A DNA stretch of 35,377 bases from Blattamonas nauphoetae (GCA_033064195.1 JARBJD010000541.1:1-35377); one strand, 5' to 3'; positions 18,630 through 29,113 are shown, counted from the stretch's first letter. Notes: a model not told the origin generated them from the sequence alone. Numbers and translations are program-made.

Positions 18630-18965
18630 GCACCAGGAAGTTTCAACAAACTCAAAAATATCGGCAAGCAATTCTTTCAATTCATCAAACCTCTAGCTCC
18701 AACATTACTTCAAGTCGGTGGTGGATTGCTCTCTCAAACGAACAGTAAATTCGGACAAACCGCGGGTGGAATACTCAATGGATTAGGAGGAATGATGGAC
18801 GTTTATCAACAAAATAAGGTGATCAATCGTCAACAAAAACCACAGATGATTGGTACGAACCACCTCGAAATGGACGATTCTCAAATGATGATATGCCACT
18901 CTCGTCAAATTCCAAAATTCAATTCAAAGGATAATCATTCACTAGTATTCGAATATTTTTATTAA
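18627..18965 (+). CDS. small glycine-rich, adenovirus pVI-like protein (tentative)
   Basis: A 112-residue protein. Residues 1-30 (GSFNKLKNIGKQFFQFIKPL) can form a basic amphipathic helix. Residues 31-58 are glycine-rich (QVGGGLLSQ, TAGGILNGLGGMMDVYQQN) and a Gln/Asn/Lys-rich segment follows. This order resembles the N-terminal part of adenovirus minor protein VI, whose amphipathic helix disrupts endosomal membranes; pVI-like proteins are known in some Polinton relatives. The match is by pattern only. It spans the arm/spacer junction at about 18712: the first 28 or so codons are shared with the right arm, the rest is unique. It looks open. Confidence 0.5.
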   Translation: MAPGSFNKLKNIGKQFFQFIKPLAPTLLQVGGGLLSQTNSKFGQTAGGILNGLGGMMDVYQQNKVINRQQKPQMIGTNHLEMDDSQMMICHSRQIPKFNSKDNHSLVFEYFY

Positions 18966-19114
18966 AAATGGCACCAGGTTGGTTATCCATCAGAGTTGGA
19001 GCTCCATTTCTGAATCTCATTCCTGTTGGACCACTGATTTGGTCCACAGAATTTGAGATGTTCCAGATGTGAAATCGGATCAGCAAATCCATGCAGAAAG
19101 ATGAAGCAATGTTG
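18713..19114. other. unique spacer at centre of palindrome
   Basis: About 400 bases without a partner in the other arm. It contains the second part of the pVI-like gene, a further T-rich leader (ATTTTTATTAAAAATG) and a 34-codon frame from 18968. It is the only sequence here from the inner half of the original element, so the junctions at about 18712 and 19114 mark where the inverted duplication formed. Confidence 0.7.
18968..19072 (+). pseudogene. start of the next inner Polinton gene, cut off by the junction
   Basis: A 34-codon frame beginning MAPGWLSIRVGAPFL directly behind a T-rich leader of the shared type. Its first four residues repeat those of the pVI-like protein. The arm junction follows soon after, so it is probably the remaining beginning of an inner gene. 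It is too short to identify. It could also be a chance frame. Confidence 0.35.
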
Positions 19115-19186
19115 GAGCTAGAGGTTTGATGAATTGAAAGAATTGCTTGCCGATATTTTGAGTTTGTTGAAACTTCCTGGTGCCAT
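19115..19186 (-). pseudogene. first part of pVI-like gene, right arm
   Basis: Beginning MAPGSFNKLK behind TAAATG, it matches the first part of the 18627 gene for about 70 bases, then passes into spacer sequence. It is a remnant left by formation of the palindrome. Confidence 0.55.
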
Positions 19187-19264
19187 TTATGCAGAAAGTA
19201 AAAATAAAAAATACAATTCATTTATAATTTTAACGAGGAAATAATCTCAGAAGAGATTTCTGCC

Positions 19265-19891
19265 CTAACGGGGTATTGCTTTCGTCAGAGAAATTCCATA
19301 ATTGAGAATAGTGTTGTATGCTTCATTGTAGGCAATACTCATGTCTTTTCCACCAACAAGGATCTTGAAAATGGTTCTAAACACTGGGAGTTTATTCAGA
19401 CATAAGCACTTATCAGACAGATCATCCAATTCGATCACCACATCGTTGATTCCAGTCAGTGTAGCAATCAGAGCACATAAATCACTTTGGTTTGTGATCA
19501 GTTTCTTCGAAGGTTCAATGAGATTATTCAGTAGTTTCTTTTCACAAGCAAATGCATTCTTGTAGACGAGCAATAGCTGATCTTTGAATGCTGAAATATT
19601 GGAGGTGTATTCTCGGAGTGGAATGGAACGACTCTGAATTGGTGCTGATGGATATGTCTCCAGTGGTGGATCGTAAGCATCTCGTTCATTAGTGACCACA
19701 GGCTCAGAGCACACTCTTTCTCTCCCCAAAGGAGGGTTCGAAGCCTCTAGCGAGACCATCTCCATCTTCGATCCTCTATTATCTACGCCAGCTTTGCTCC
19801 TATCCTCGATGATGACATTGTTGGTGATTGATGTTGGGACTGAAGAAGAACTTGTGTGTTTTGTAAATTGACAACTTAGAATTGGTTGCAT
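19265..19891 (-). CDS. conserved 208-residue Polinton protein, right arm
   Basis: Twin of the gene at 17930, with about two residue differences, the closest pair between the arms. The same T-rich leader (TTTTTTATTTTTATAGAAAG on the minus strand) precedes the ATG. Near-identity next to the palindrome centre fits preferential conversion there or recent origin. Function unknown. Confidence 0.72.
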   Translation of the reverse strand: MQPILSCQFTKHTSSSSVPTSITNNVIIEDRSKAGVDNRGSKMEMVSLEASNPPLGRERVCSEPVVTNERDAYDPPLETYPSAPIQSRSIPLREYTSNISAFKDQLLLVYKNAFACEKKLLNNLIEPSKKLITNQSDLCALIATLTGINDVVIELDDLSDKCLCLNKLPVFRTIFKILVGGKDMSIAYNEAYNTILNYGISLTKAIPR

Positions 19892-19934
19892 CACTTTCTA
19901 TAAAAATAAAAAATATATCTTAATGTTTTTAAAT

Positions 19935-20897
19935 TCACATTTCTGCTCGATCTATAGCTCCCATTCCAGAACTGTCCAACTGTGCAAATCGAGAATACCC
20001 AGGCATTTCAGATTGGTATCCACTGATATCATCATCTGAGACTGTTTTGAATGCTTTGGCTTTCAGTTTATTAACTTGTGTTGATATGTGAGTTGAATAG
20101 CGAGTACAGTATTCCGATAAATACGTTGTATCTTGAGTGATCATTTGGAGAAACACTGGATAAATCTGATCTTTGAAGGCTTTCTTTTGTTTCATACTGG
20201 GATTGTAGTCCTGAACATGATCATGAAGCCATTGATCCCACATCAGTGATGCAATCTGTGATTGAATTGAATTGAACACCATATTGTCTAAAACATTCTT
20301 GCTGGGATCAGCTGGATTGCTTCGATTTGCACGAGTTATTCCCAATGTGTCTGTCATGTGTTCACCAACAGCTCTCTTCATTATTGCATATGGTTGTTGA
20401 GATCGTTTAGTCTTCATCTCTTCATAGCTGATGTCTCGATAATTGGTTGGTAAATCGTATGTTCCATTCTTGAGGAAATTCCTATGCACCGCTTTGATTC
20501 TCCTTCCATTCTCTTGATTGAATGATGTGTATGGTTTCTGTCTTCGCATATCTGGTGTTGGATTCATTGCGTAGTATGTCTCTTTGACTGGTCTACTGTT
20601 GTATGGAGTTAGCATGGCACCATTGACTGCGATCAGATCTCCAGTATCATTATCGTAGACCATCACATCAGGAACTTGTCCGTATTGTTCTATTTTCGCA
20701 GTCCAATTTCGTCCTGTTCTCGCAATATACTCACGAGCTGATGGAAGACTACACAGAGCATCATTGCGTCTGGTTTGAATATCATCGTCAGCATAGATTC
20801 GTTTCAATGCTGCTTGAGTCTCTGCTGCGTATCTCATTCTTGGTTTCTTCGCTTGTGCTTTTCTTTGTGGTTGAACGTACACTATCTTTTGTGACAT
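19935..20897 (-). CDS. conserved 320-residue Polinton protein, right arm
   Basis: Twin of the gene at 16924 with the same length and start. It differs at roughly 20 residues, several clustered near the C-terminus (SDDDISGYQSEMPGYSRF here). The basic N-terminus and helical C-terminal half are kept. Function unknown; probably a virion or DNA-binding protein by position. Confidence 0.75.
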   Translation of the reverse strand: MSQKIVYVQPQRKAQAKKPRMRYAAETQAALKRIYADDDIQTRRNDALCSLPSAREYIARTGRNWTAKIEQYGQVPDVMVYDNDTGDLIAVNGAMLTPYNSRPVKETYYAMNPTPDMRRQKPYTSFNQENGRRIKAVHRNFLKNGTYDLPTNYRDISYEEMKTKRSQQPYAIMKRAVGEHMTDTLGITRANRSNPADPSKNVLDNMVFNSIQSQIASLMWDQWLHDHVQDYNPSMKQKKAFKDQIYPVFLQMITQDTTYLSEYCTRYSTHISTQVNKLKAKAFKTVSDDDISGYQSEMPGYSRFAQLDSSGMGAIDRAEM

Positions 20898-20958
20898 TGT
20901 GTGTTTTCATACAAAATAAAAAAACCAAAAGTATATTTTAATTAGAGTTAAATCACAA

Positions 20959-21840
20959 ATGAACAAATCGAATATGGCTAAACCAGAGGTTTCGCGGAGG
21001 GTGGAACCCTTGTCTCTAACAGCATATGTGAATGCAAAATTGAGTGAAGCATCAAATAGGAATGTTTCTCATGAAGTGCAATCACAAATACATCCAGACT
21101 TAAATTTCAATCGCAATAGTGTCAATGTCCTCGTTGGGAATAGAGGAAGTGGAAAAACATTTAATGCTCTTCGAGAGGTTGCCAAGCTCCAGAATGTTCA
21201 AGTCAGAAATGAACTGTTTCACCTCTTTGTCTTCGTCACTGATAAGAACATTGATCCAACCTTCGATAAATTCAAACCAATACTGAACGTTCCTTATGTG
21301 AAAGTCAAATACGATGATGCACTTCCATTTCTGTTGGAACTCTCTGAATCGAAAGCTGCATACGAAGAAATCATTGATAATCAATGGCAGAATAAAATCA
21401 CTGATGAATGCAGAGAGGATCTCGTAGATGCACTTTACATCGATGACTTCTCAGTGAAGAATCTCCAAACAATTATTCTCCTCGATGACTGTCGTAGAAT
21501 CCTCGGTGAACGTAGAACATCCAAAAATAGAATGACAATGATGGACCTGTTCCTGGAGAATCGACAACCGAAATTCACTTTCTTTCTAACGATGCACGAG
21601 CTGTTCAGTTTCTCAGCGGACATGAAGTCAAACATTGATTCAATGTGGATCTTTGGAGGATTCAACAAAGAACGAATCAGTCGAGTATATCCTCAGTTGA
21701 ACTCACCAATTGACATTCAACATTTCTGGAATGTCTACCAACGAAAACAAAAATGTGAAGCAATCATTCTTCGATACAATACTGATGGAGTTGCACTGAA
21801 TGAGATCAACAAAGATGGTTTAATCAGAAGGGTCCGTTAG
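20959..21840 (+). CDS. A32-like FtsK/HerA genome-packaging ATPase, right arm
   Basis: A 293-residue twin of the gene at 15981. It keeps Walker A (GNRGSGKT), Walker B (TIILLDD) and FFLTMHE. It differs at roughly a dozen residues, none in these motifs. It starts MNKSNMAKPEV, overlaps the convergent coiled-coil gene by 21 bases and is divergent from the 320-aa gene. It looks whole. Confidence 0.88.
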   Translation: MNKSNMAKPEVSRRVEPLSLTAYVNAKLSEASNRNVSHEVQSQIHPDLNFNRNSVNVLVGNRGSGKTFNALREVAKLQNVQVRNELFHLFVFVTDKNIDPTFDKFKPILNVPYVKVKYDDALPFLLELSESKAAYEEIIDNQWQNKITDECREDLVDALYIDDFSVKNLQTIILLDDCRRILGERRTSKNRMTMMDLFLENRQPKFTFFLTMHELFSFSADMKSNIDSMWIFGGFNKERISRVYPQLNSPIDIQHFWNVYQRKQKCEAIILRYNTDGVALNEINKDGLIRRVR

Positions 21841-22179
21841 TTCTTGGATGAGGTTTCCAATAGTCTCGTCAAGACTTCGAAGCCTCATGCTGAGAGTGTC
21901 TGTCAGCGTTCGAATTGATTCTTCAATGTCTGATAATCTTTGGTCAATCGAGAGTGAATTAGGAGGAGTGGAAGCATCAACATATCGTTTCCTCAGTGCT
22001 ATCTCACCTCTTATTTTTGTAATTCGATATCCATCAATTTGAATCATCCTATTCAGTTTCTGTGTTGTGTACTCATTCAGTTCTTTTCTATTCTTCTCCA
22101 AGTATCTCTGAAAGTCGTGGATGTTTGTGAACTCTTTCTGCTCAGGATCAAACGGTTCTAATATTTTCAGTGATGTCAT
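21820..22179 (-). CDS. small coiled-coil protein, right arm
   Basis: A 119-residue twin of the gene at 15675, 11 residues longer inside the C-terminal coiled coil (LSMRLRSLDETIGNLIQEL). The start lies behind a TAAATG leader. A length difference within a coil is compatible with function in both forms. Confidence 0.7.
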   Translation of the reverse strand: MTSLKILEPFDPEQKEFTNIHDFQRYLEKNRKELNEYTTQKLNRMIQIDGYRITKIRGEIALRKRYVDASTPPNSLSIDQRLSDIEESIRTLTDTLSMRLRSLDETIGNLIQELTDPSD

Positions 22180-22248
22180 TTAAGTGAAATAAAAATATCT
22201 GAAACATTTTTGAGATTAGATTAAATTGAAGCGAACGAAGTTCTGAGG

Positions 22249-23679
22249 TCAGAGAAGACCGAATTCAACAATGAATTCTGGAGTTAAGTCGTCAATAGAG
22301 TCTGCATGGAACTTGGTGTGTTGGATTGGAACGTAGACAACTTTTGACAGACAAGTGAGACCATTCAGTAGAGTAGCTACTACATTACCGTGCTTGTATT
22401 CAATGAATTTCCCCACGAATTGAAACTGTCTACACTTCTTCTGAAACTTAGCAACAGTCTTGTCCAGATCAAGATGAATCAGTAGAATGTTTCCTGGTTT
22501 GTATTTCCAAAACATCTGTGTAATCTGTTGCTTTTGGATGACCTTCAATTGTTCTTCACAACTGGAGATATACAGTGCTTCAATCTCTCGATTGTTTTGT
22601 GCCTGCTGTGGAGTGAACTTATTCCAGTACGCTCGATGTGGAGTCATGTTGTAGTATTCCACCATCTGATTCATCAATGAATGATTTGCCATTTGTGTTG
22701 CATTGTCTTGGAATCCATCTCTGATTGTTCTGATCACTCGATCAACAATTCTGTTGTGATTAGTGAATGGTGAGCTAGTGAAATATGTACTGACATTCAG
22801 ATCCTTGAAAAACTCTGATGCTTCTCCACTGGTCCATCCAGCTTCTCCATCACCACGAATGATGTTGACATGAACTCCACGATGATTAATCAGGTCATTG
22901 ATTGCAGTCTTGACTTTGCTCCATGATTTATCCAGAACTGGAATGACAACCAGGTATTTAGAGTTGATGTTGATTGCGAAGAGATAGATCTGCAACACTG
23001 TTTTCGACGTTGGTGATTGGATAAAAACGAGATCAATTTCCCATGATCCGAACTTGGGAGAAAAGTAAGGTCTGTCACAATTCTGTGGAACCTTTCTGTC
23101 TGAAGTCTTCTGTGGATCACCTGTAATTGCTTTCGACATGAACTGCATTTTTGATCGAAAAGGATACACGATTTTTTCTGTGGCTTTTGGCATCATTGGT
23201 GTTTCAATAATCATTCTGTCACTTCCTTTTTCTCTCCGAATTTTCCTCGGATGTGCAGCACTCCATCTGTGCTCATATTCCTCTTACCAATCCTGGAATG
23301 ATCTTCCTCCGAATGGGATTTGTTTAGTGTGAGTCAGAATGAAGTTAAGATCATCGTTCGCAATAGTTTTGTGAATCGAGGCTCGAACAAACGTGTCTCT
23401 GTTCATTTTATTTGCATCCAGCATGTGTGAAGTAATAAAGTGTTCCATCTGCTTTAGATTATTCATTATTGAGTTCTCAGCTTTGATCTGTTCATCTTCT
23501 GAATCGTTTCTCTGTTGATGATCAAACAATCCTTTCATATATGTCAACTTATTGAGCACTTGCTGTGTCGTAGGTTCGTACTGTCTGATCTCTCTCACTG
23601 GGTGGTTGAACACGGTTGGTGTGAAGAAGGGATTTCTCTCTATTGGATCCTGCATCTGTGAAATTGGTATAATGTCATC

Positions 23680-23733
<54 letters not shown>

Positions 23734-24231
23734 TCTTCGAATCTCTCCTTCATTGGATATTCATATTCAAACCCCATTGATTTCAAGTTTCTCTTCAGTC
23801 CAGGAATAATTAGATATTCAGGTGGTTCTATTGCTATTGGTCTTTGCACTGGAGTGGGTATTGGTCTTGCCTCTGCAGGGCTTCGAACTCTTGGTGAGAG
23901 GAATTCACTTCTGATTGTACTCTTGGTGATATTCTGATTGTACTTCGATGATATTCTCGATAGCATCTCCATCACTGACGTTTTCCCAAGAATTCAATCA
24001 GAAACTGTGAGACTACTTTTGTTCCATCTGAGAGTTAACTTTGGAGAACCTCCATTGAACCAATCCTCGAAATATGTTTCATCGTTTGCTACATACTCTC
24101 CATTTGAATCATAGACATCATATACTGGTAAAGTGTTGGCTCTATTGAACTTGACATTGAATATTTTGTTTTGAGTGTTGTGTGCAATTCAGTAACCTAT
24201 TCACTAATGCTTTGATTTGTCGTGTATTCAT
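22249..24231 (-). pseudogene. Polinton rve-type integrase, right arm (broken)
   Basis: Twin of the integrase at 13683. The catalytic core (WEIDLVF, IRGDGEA, NRIVDRVIRTIRD) and the C-terminal region are well kept, in the part from about 23214 to 22249. The N-terminal third contains a long (TCA)n tract at 23681-23733 where the left arm has only a short acidic run. Broken, with about three breaks. The start lies behind a TTTGTATAAATG-type leader 24 bases from the polymerase stop. Confidence 0.8.
23681..23733. repeat. (TCA)n microsatellite
   Basis: About 17-18 uninterrupted TCA/ATC units within the right-arm integrase fossil. The left arm has a GAGGAGGAGGATGATG run at the matching place (about 14185-14205), so this is a recent repeat expansion in one arm. 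Confidence 0.95.
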
Positions 24232-24254
24232 TTATACAAAAATAAAGTTTGTGT

Positions 24255-27200
24255 TTATTCAATTATAAAATCAGTAGCTTTCAGTCCATGAATGAATGGA
24301 GGACATGATTCATTTTCAAGTACGATTGCCTTCAGATGAATTCCACTGAGACTGAGTTTCTGCTGTTGTATTTTCGCAATCTCAAATCCATTACTGTCCT
24401 CTTCGCTCACGATTCTTCTCGTCTGGAACGCATCATTCTGATGCTTGAACCGTTTTACGGTGAAGTTCAGTGTTGTCGTCACTGTTTTCTCTCCATTAAG
24501 ACACTTTACATAATCGTCACTTGTGATATTTGTTTTCTTCAATGACACTCCTTTGATTTTGCATTTCTCATCGAGAGAGTAACACTTTGGTGCAAGACAG
24601 ATCATCTGTTCACCTTCTTTTTCAATCGCTAATCCCAACAGTTTCTTCTCATCATCGACACCCTTTTCAGGATTGGGAAACCATTCAAATTTGTGTGCAT
24701 CGTAGAATTCCTTGTCAGCAATCACGTGTTCAAATTGTTGATGAATTCCTGCATTTGGATCACCTGATATTGCCCAATAAGCAGAATCAGTATCACCCTC
24801 ACAGAAATGAATCTTGTTCATGTCTAGGCATTTGTACATGAAGTTGTAGATGAAATTCAGATACCAGAACTTGGCATTGTCGAGTGTGAACACTGCTTCT
24901 TGCAGACATGTCTTGCATGATGCTTTCTCTCGATCTTCAATCACGATGTAGTTGTCCTCATTGATCTCTCTAGTCGCTACAAATCCTTTCATCATCTGTT
25001 TCAAGTATGTTCTCTTCTCATTGCAGATTGTGATTGAGTTGTACTTCTCAGTGTTCATTCCATCGTATCCGTAACTTCCATTCAAGTTCGTCTTACAGAA
25101 TTGTTCTTTTCCCTTGTTTCCAACCTTCATTGCTCCTATTCGATCATTCATAAATGAGGTCACAAATGGTTCAAATCCAGCATGTCTCGAGAACACCATC
25201 ACACTCTTAATGTCATCAATAATGAAGTGACAATAGTCGATGAGGAACCACAGATAGTATGTCGAAAAGAACATATACTGATCGTGTGTGCTCAAGAGTT
25301 GGGTCAGCTTCCGTTGTTTGTCATCAGTCTTCAATCCATGCTTCTTCATCAACGAATAAGTCTTCTCTCCAATGTTTTCTTCAGTCGTATTGACCACAAT
25401 GTTTCTGAAGATTGGTGGGAAGTTAATGAAATCGTTGATGTACTTTTCATCGATGTGTCCTTTCAATTCTGCAACGAAGAGTGTCTTCTGAGTCTTGTTC
25501 TCGATGATCTCCCAACATTCTTTATCTCCAGTTGCAGTGAACAAACATCTTCCTGGCATGTACATTCTGTGATTTGTGTATGGATTGTTCTTGTTCTTGA
25601 TTGATGAGAAAGCACTTGGATAAAGTGAATTGAAATCAACACCACAGACATGAGTCATGATGTGTTCAGTATCTTTGGAAATGACTCTGTTGTCTTCGAA
25701 TGTGAAGTGATTGATTGGTGTCACGTCTTTGATGTTCTGTCGATGTTGAACATTCGATAATCCACTAGTCACTGCTGCTCTCAGTTTGTGATACGTTTGC
25801 TCGTGGGTCAGTGTCATTGGTAGTGATTTCCAGATGCAATACTTCTTCAGTTGAATTCTTAATCGAGTGAGATGTTCATCCTTGTCTGACTTGTATGTGT
25901 TGCAGTAGTCACAGCAGATCTTCACGTTCTCTTTTGAATGTCCTTTCGAATTGTCGATTCTGTCCAGTGTTGGTCGAACTGCTTGTGAGAAGTGACTCTT
26001 GCAGATGTAGCACACTCTCTTGCACTGTTGAACAAACCAATCGTAGTCTGCTTCTGTGACATTTTTGTCAGTCTTGCGATGAGCTTTCTGGTCTTGATAA
26101 ATGTACGATGCAACTTTGTACTTCCAGTATTGTTTCGTGATTTTTATTTCACCAGATTGATCCACTCCATTGAAATCATCGTCGATATCAAAGTCCTTGT
26201 AGGCACACGCATATTTGATTGCTGAAGCATTCGCTGACAATGAGAGATTGTGCAACATGTCCACTTTGTTTTGGAAGTTCAGAGCAATCAGATTGTCCAG
26301 TGGTGCAATCATGCATTCGACATCTCTGTTGTTGTAGAACTTGAGGTATTCCCATCGATTCTTAAATCCTTGCTTGTTCCAATCCTCAAGGTACATTTGG
26401 TAATCAGCGTCAGACATTTCACTGTTGTTCAGACTGGAATAGAATTCATATTTGGAGAATGGTTCTTGTTTGCTCAGTACTGTGTCGTAGTCTGATGAAT
26501 CAAATGATTCGTAAGCAAAGAATGATTTCTGAAGTGTCGTATTACCTCCGAAAGCTTTGACTGCATTATCCAAAGTCATTGGTCCTGTGTATGACATCAT
26601 GTCAATAAAGCGAAGAACCTGTTGTGTCTTCTCATGTCGGATCAGTACTTGTTTGTACTTCGTTGTGGATCCAAGGAAACTCACCACTTTCCAATCCTTG
26701 TCAACGAGATCACGAAAGATGAGATTGATGTCGAATCTGGAACTGTTGAATCCAATCACACTGACTTCATTTTGTGAGGGGATTTCTGGCTCATCATAAT
26801 AGTTGTCTTCTCGTACTGTTTCTGCGTATTTGAAAAGTTCTCTGATCCATTGCTTCACAAAATCTTTTCCATCTCGAAGATCAAAGTAGATTGACTTCAC
26901 TCCTGATTTTGTTTTGATTGCTGATGCAACGGAGAGAGGCTTCAGATGTGAGATCAACTGTGTGTTGTCATCAGAGAATAGATTGTCAAGAATGAGATCT
27001 TCCATCGTTTCGAAATCGTACGTGATGTAGTACTGCGTTGGTTTGAACTCGTCTTGTCTCTTGTGTGCCATCAGAAATTCATAAGTTCTATTGTTGAGGA
27101 TATGTGGAACATATGGTCTTGGTGTTTTGTCAAGTGAGATCTTCTTCACATGTTTTCCATCAAGCTCTTTGCACTCTTTGAGATGCTTCTCGTAGTACGT

Positions 27201-28660
27201 CTTGAAGTGAGAATCCTTGACTTGGAATCCTCTTGACTGACAATACGGACAGAGTTTGTATCCAGTGATTTTCTCAGGATCAACAATGAACATCACATGA
27301 ACGAGTGTGGCTGTAAGTGGAATCATCAGGATGGGAAGAACTCTTGCATCGTCATTTTCGTTGACATACGATTGACTTAGGAAATACTTCTTCTTGTCTT
27401 CGTCAAATTCATAAATGTGAACTGTGATGTTGTGTCGAATCATTTCTTTCTCCAAATCACATGCAATATCAAATCCAGGATATTTCGCAAGTGCTCAGTA
27501 AGTTGATGTGGTTTGAGATGGGTCAGATTCTTCGATTCTGCGAACAATCGTTTTGCTTCAACGTTTCTCATATTGATTGATATCTTTTCCCATGGAACTT
27601 CAGGAAGTGTGAGGAACGACAATGATTGAAAGAAGCAGATGTTGAACTCAGAATCGATGTACCGAACGTTTCTCGTTTTGATGTGTTCAGTGAGAATTGC
27701 ATTTGCTTTTCCTGCAACTGGGAATCGATAGACTGCAACTAGAATGGAGTGGAATGCAATGTACATTGTCTTCGTATCCATCAGTGTTCTCTCTTGTGAT
27801 TCTTTGATCAGATTGATCGCATATTTTGAATACTCATTGATGTCTCCTGCACTTCTTATCACTGTCGGAAAACTCTTTGATGTGTTCTCCAATTCTGGTC
27901 TGAAGTCATTGTATGTTGTCTCATCTTTGTCTTTTCTCTCGATGATCTTTCCGAAGTCAATACTAATCTTGAATGGATGATCTTTCTCTTTGTCGAACAC
28001 TGCTTTGATGAAGGTTGTGATTTCTTCAACATTCTTCAGATGATTGTGGAAGTACAGCTGATATGGTTTTCCATTATCTTCAACCTTCTCGACTTCATTC
28101 TTTTTGAACTTCCTTCGTGCATCCATGAGACAAGAATTGAATGCTGCTTTGTCACGTGGTTCAGCAAGTAGTATGCATTCTTCAAATCCATCAAATGTCT
28201 GCACTTCTCTCTTTTCCATTTGTTCATTTTTCTTCTGAATGATTAACAGATTCTTCATCCAATGATCCATCAACTTCTCTTCAATTGATTTCAGTTTCCA
28301 CGTCATTCTGAACACTTGCTTCTTCAGTTCATCTTTGTTCACTCTTGGATTTTCTTTCATGATTTGCATTCTTGCTTTGCTGTCTTCTTCATTCATCATT
28401 GCATTGTTTTGTGCTCTTCCAGTTTGTGAATAAAATCATCAATCTGATAGTTGGTAATATTCCTTATTTCTCCTTCCAAAGTGGAGATCTGGATTCTTGA
28501 GCATTGACAGGAGATATGCACGATGATGTTGGTAGTTTCTAATGTTTGGATTATATGTTCGATCATAGCCATGTTCATCCTTGAATTCAAAGGTGGTGTT
28601 TGGAAATAGTCTCCTAATTTTCGTGATGCTGTCTGTGACAAATTTCAGTGTCGCCGCCAT
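24255..28660 (-). pseudogene. Polinton protein-primed DNA polymerase B, right arm (broken)
   Basis: The best-kept of the three polymerases, with about three breaks near its N-terminal part. Motifs by position: OTU-like DSEFNICFF (Cys near 27636) with LVHVMFI (His near 27299), CPYC...HLKEC zinc-type cluster (27251-27173), exonuclease I DFE (27017), II FNSSRFD (26747), III YNNRD (26336), HNH-like insert CYIC...LDRIDN...GHS...CDYCN (26012-25899), palm A DFNSLYPS (25637), B KTNLNGSYGYDG (25094) and C GDTDS (24794). The exonuclease and palm order is that of family B; association with rve integrase and A32-like ATPase defines a Polinton pPolB. It would copy the linear element from protein-capped ends. 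Confidence 0.9.
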
Positions 28661-29094
28661 TTACTACAAATTAAAAAATCCGAAAATAAAAAAAGTTGAG
28701 CGTTTATTTCTGTTTTCTCTGATGGGGCTTTTATCGTTGCCTTTAACCAGGAATCAAGTCTAATTCTGAACACTTCACTTCCGCCAATCTCTCGATATGT
28801 GAATGGAACCAGAACTTTGGTGTACTCACCGACGAGCTCACAATTATATTTCTTCAGTTCATTTTCGACGAATGATTGAGTGTAGTGTCGACGTTTCGCT
28901 AAGTGCGGTCTGTTTCCTTGATTCCACAACTTTGGTTTTATTCTCCATTCAACTCCCTCATGAACATACGTCACCGGCACATTATTTCTGACATACTCAG
29001 AGACTAGCGAACAGTTCTCTTCTCTCATTGATTCAATTAATGCTTGTTCTGAACATACTCGACGTCTTTCCTTGTACATCGCAGTTGGATTCAT
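28645..29094 (-). CDS. repeat-domain protein, right arm
   Basis: Right-arm twin of the genes at 2464 and 8837, with the same start and two repeats (PVTYVHEGVEW...GNRPHL, NCELVGEYTKVLVPFTY). The frame runs on past the point where copy A stops and is about 20 residues longer, overlapping the polymerase start by 16 bases. The tail (AQLFLFSDFLICS...) is just translated leader DNA and is unlikely to be functional sequence. A TAAATG leader precedes it. Confidence 0.65.
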   Translation of the reverse strand: MNPTAMYKERRRVCSEQALIESMREENCSLVSEYVRNNVPVTYVHEGVEWRIKPKLWNQGNRPHLAKRRHYTQSFVENELKKYNCELVGEYTKVLVPFTYREIGGSEVFRIRLDSWLKATIKAPSEKTEINAQLFLFSDFLICSKWRRH

Positions 29095-29113
29095 TTAATA
29101 CAAATTAAAAAAA

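Larger units (their letters stand above)
6259..18712 (+). repeat. left arm of giant inverted repeat
   Basis: The arm pairs with 19115-31678 in inverted orientation, in the same gene order throughout. By eye the arms differ every 15-30 bases in most genes, hardly at all in the 208-aa gene next to the centre, and strongly in part of the non-coding block (about 7500-7870 against about 30050-30470). This independent divergence argues against a simple assembly fold-back. Confidence 0.85.

Noticed and set aside
23552-23809. Poly-Ser frame over the TCA repeat
   Set aside because: A product of the microsatellite read on the plus strand; the gene is on the minus strand.
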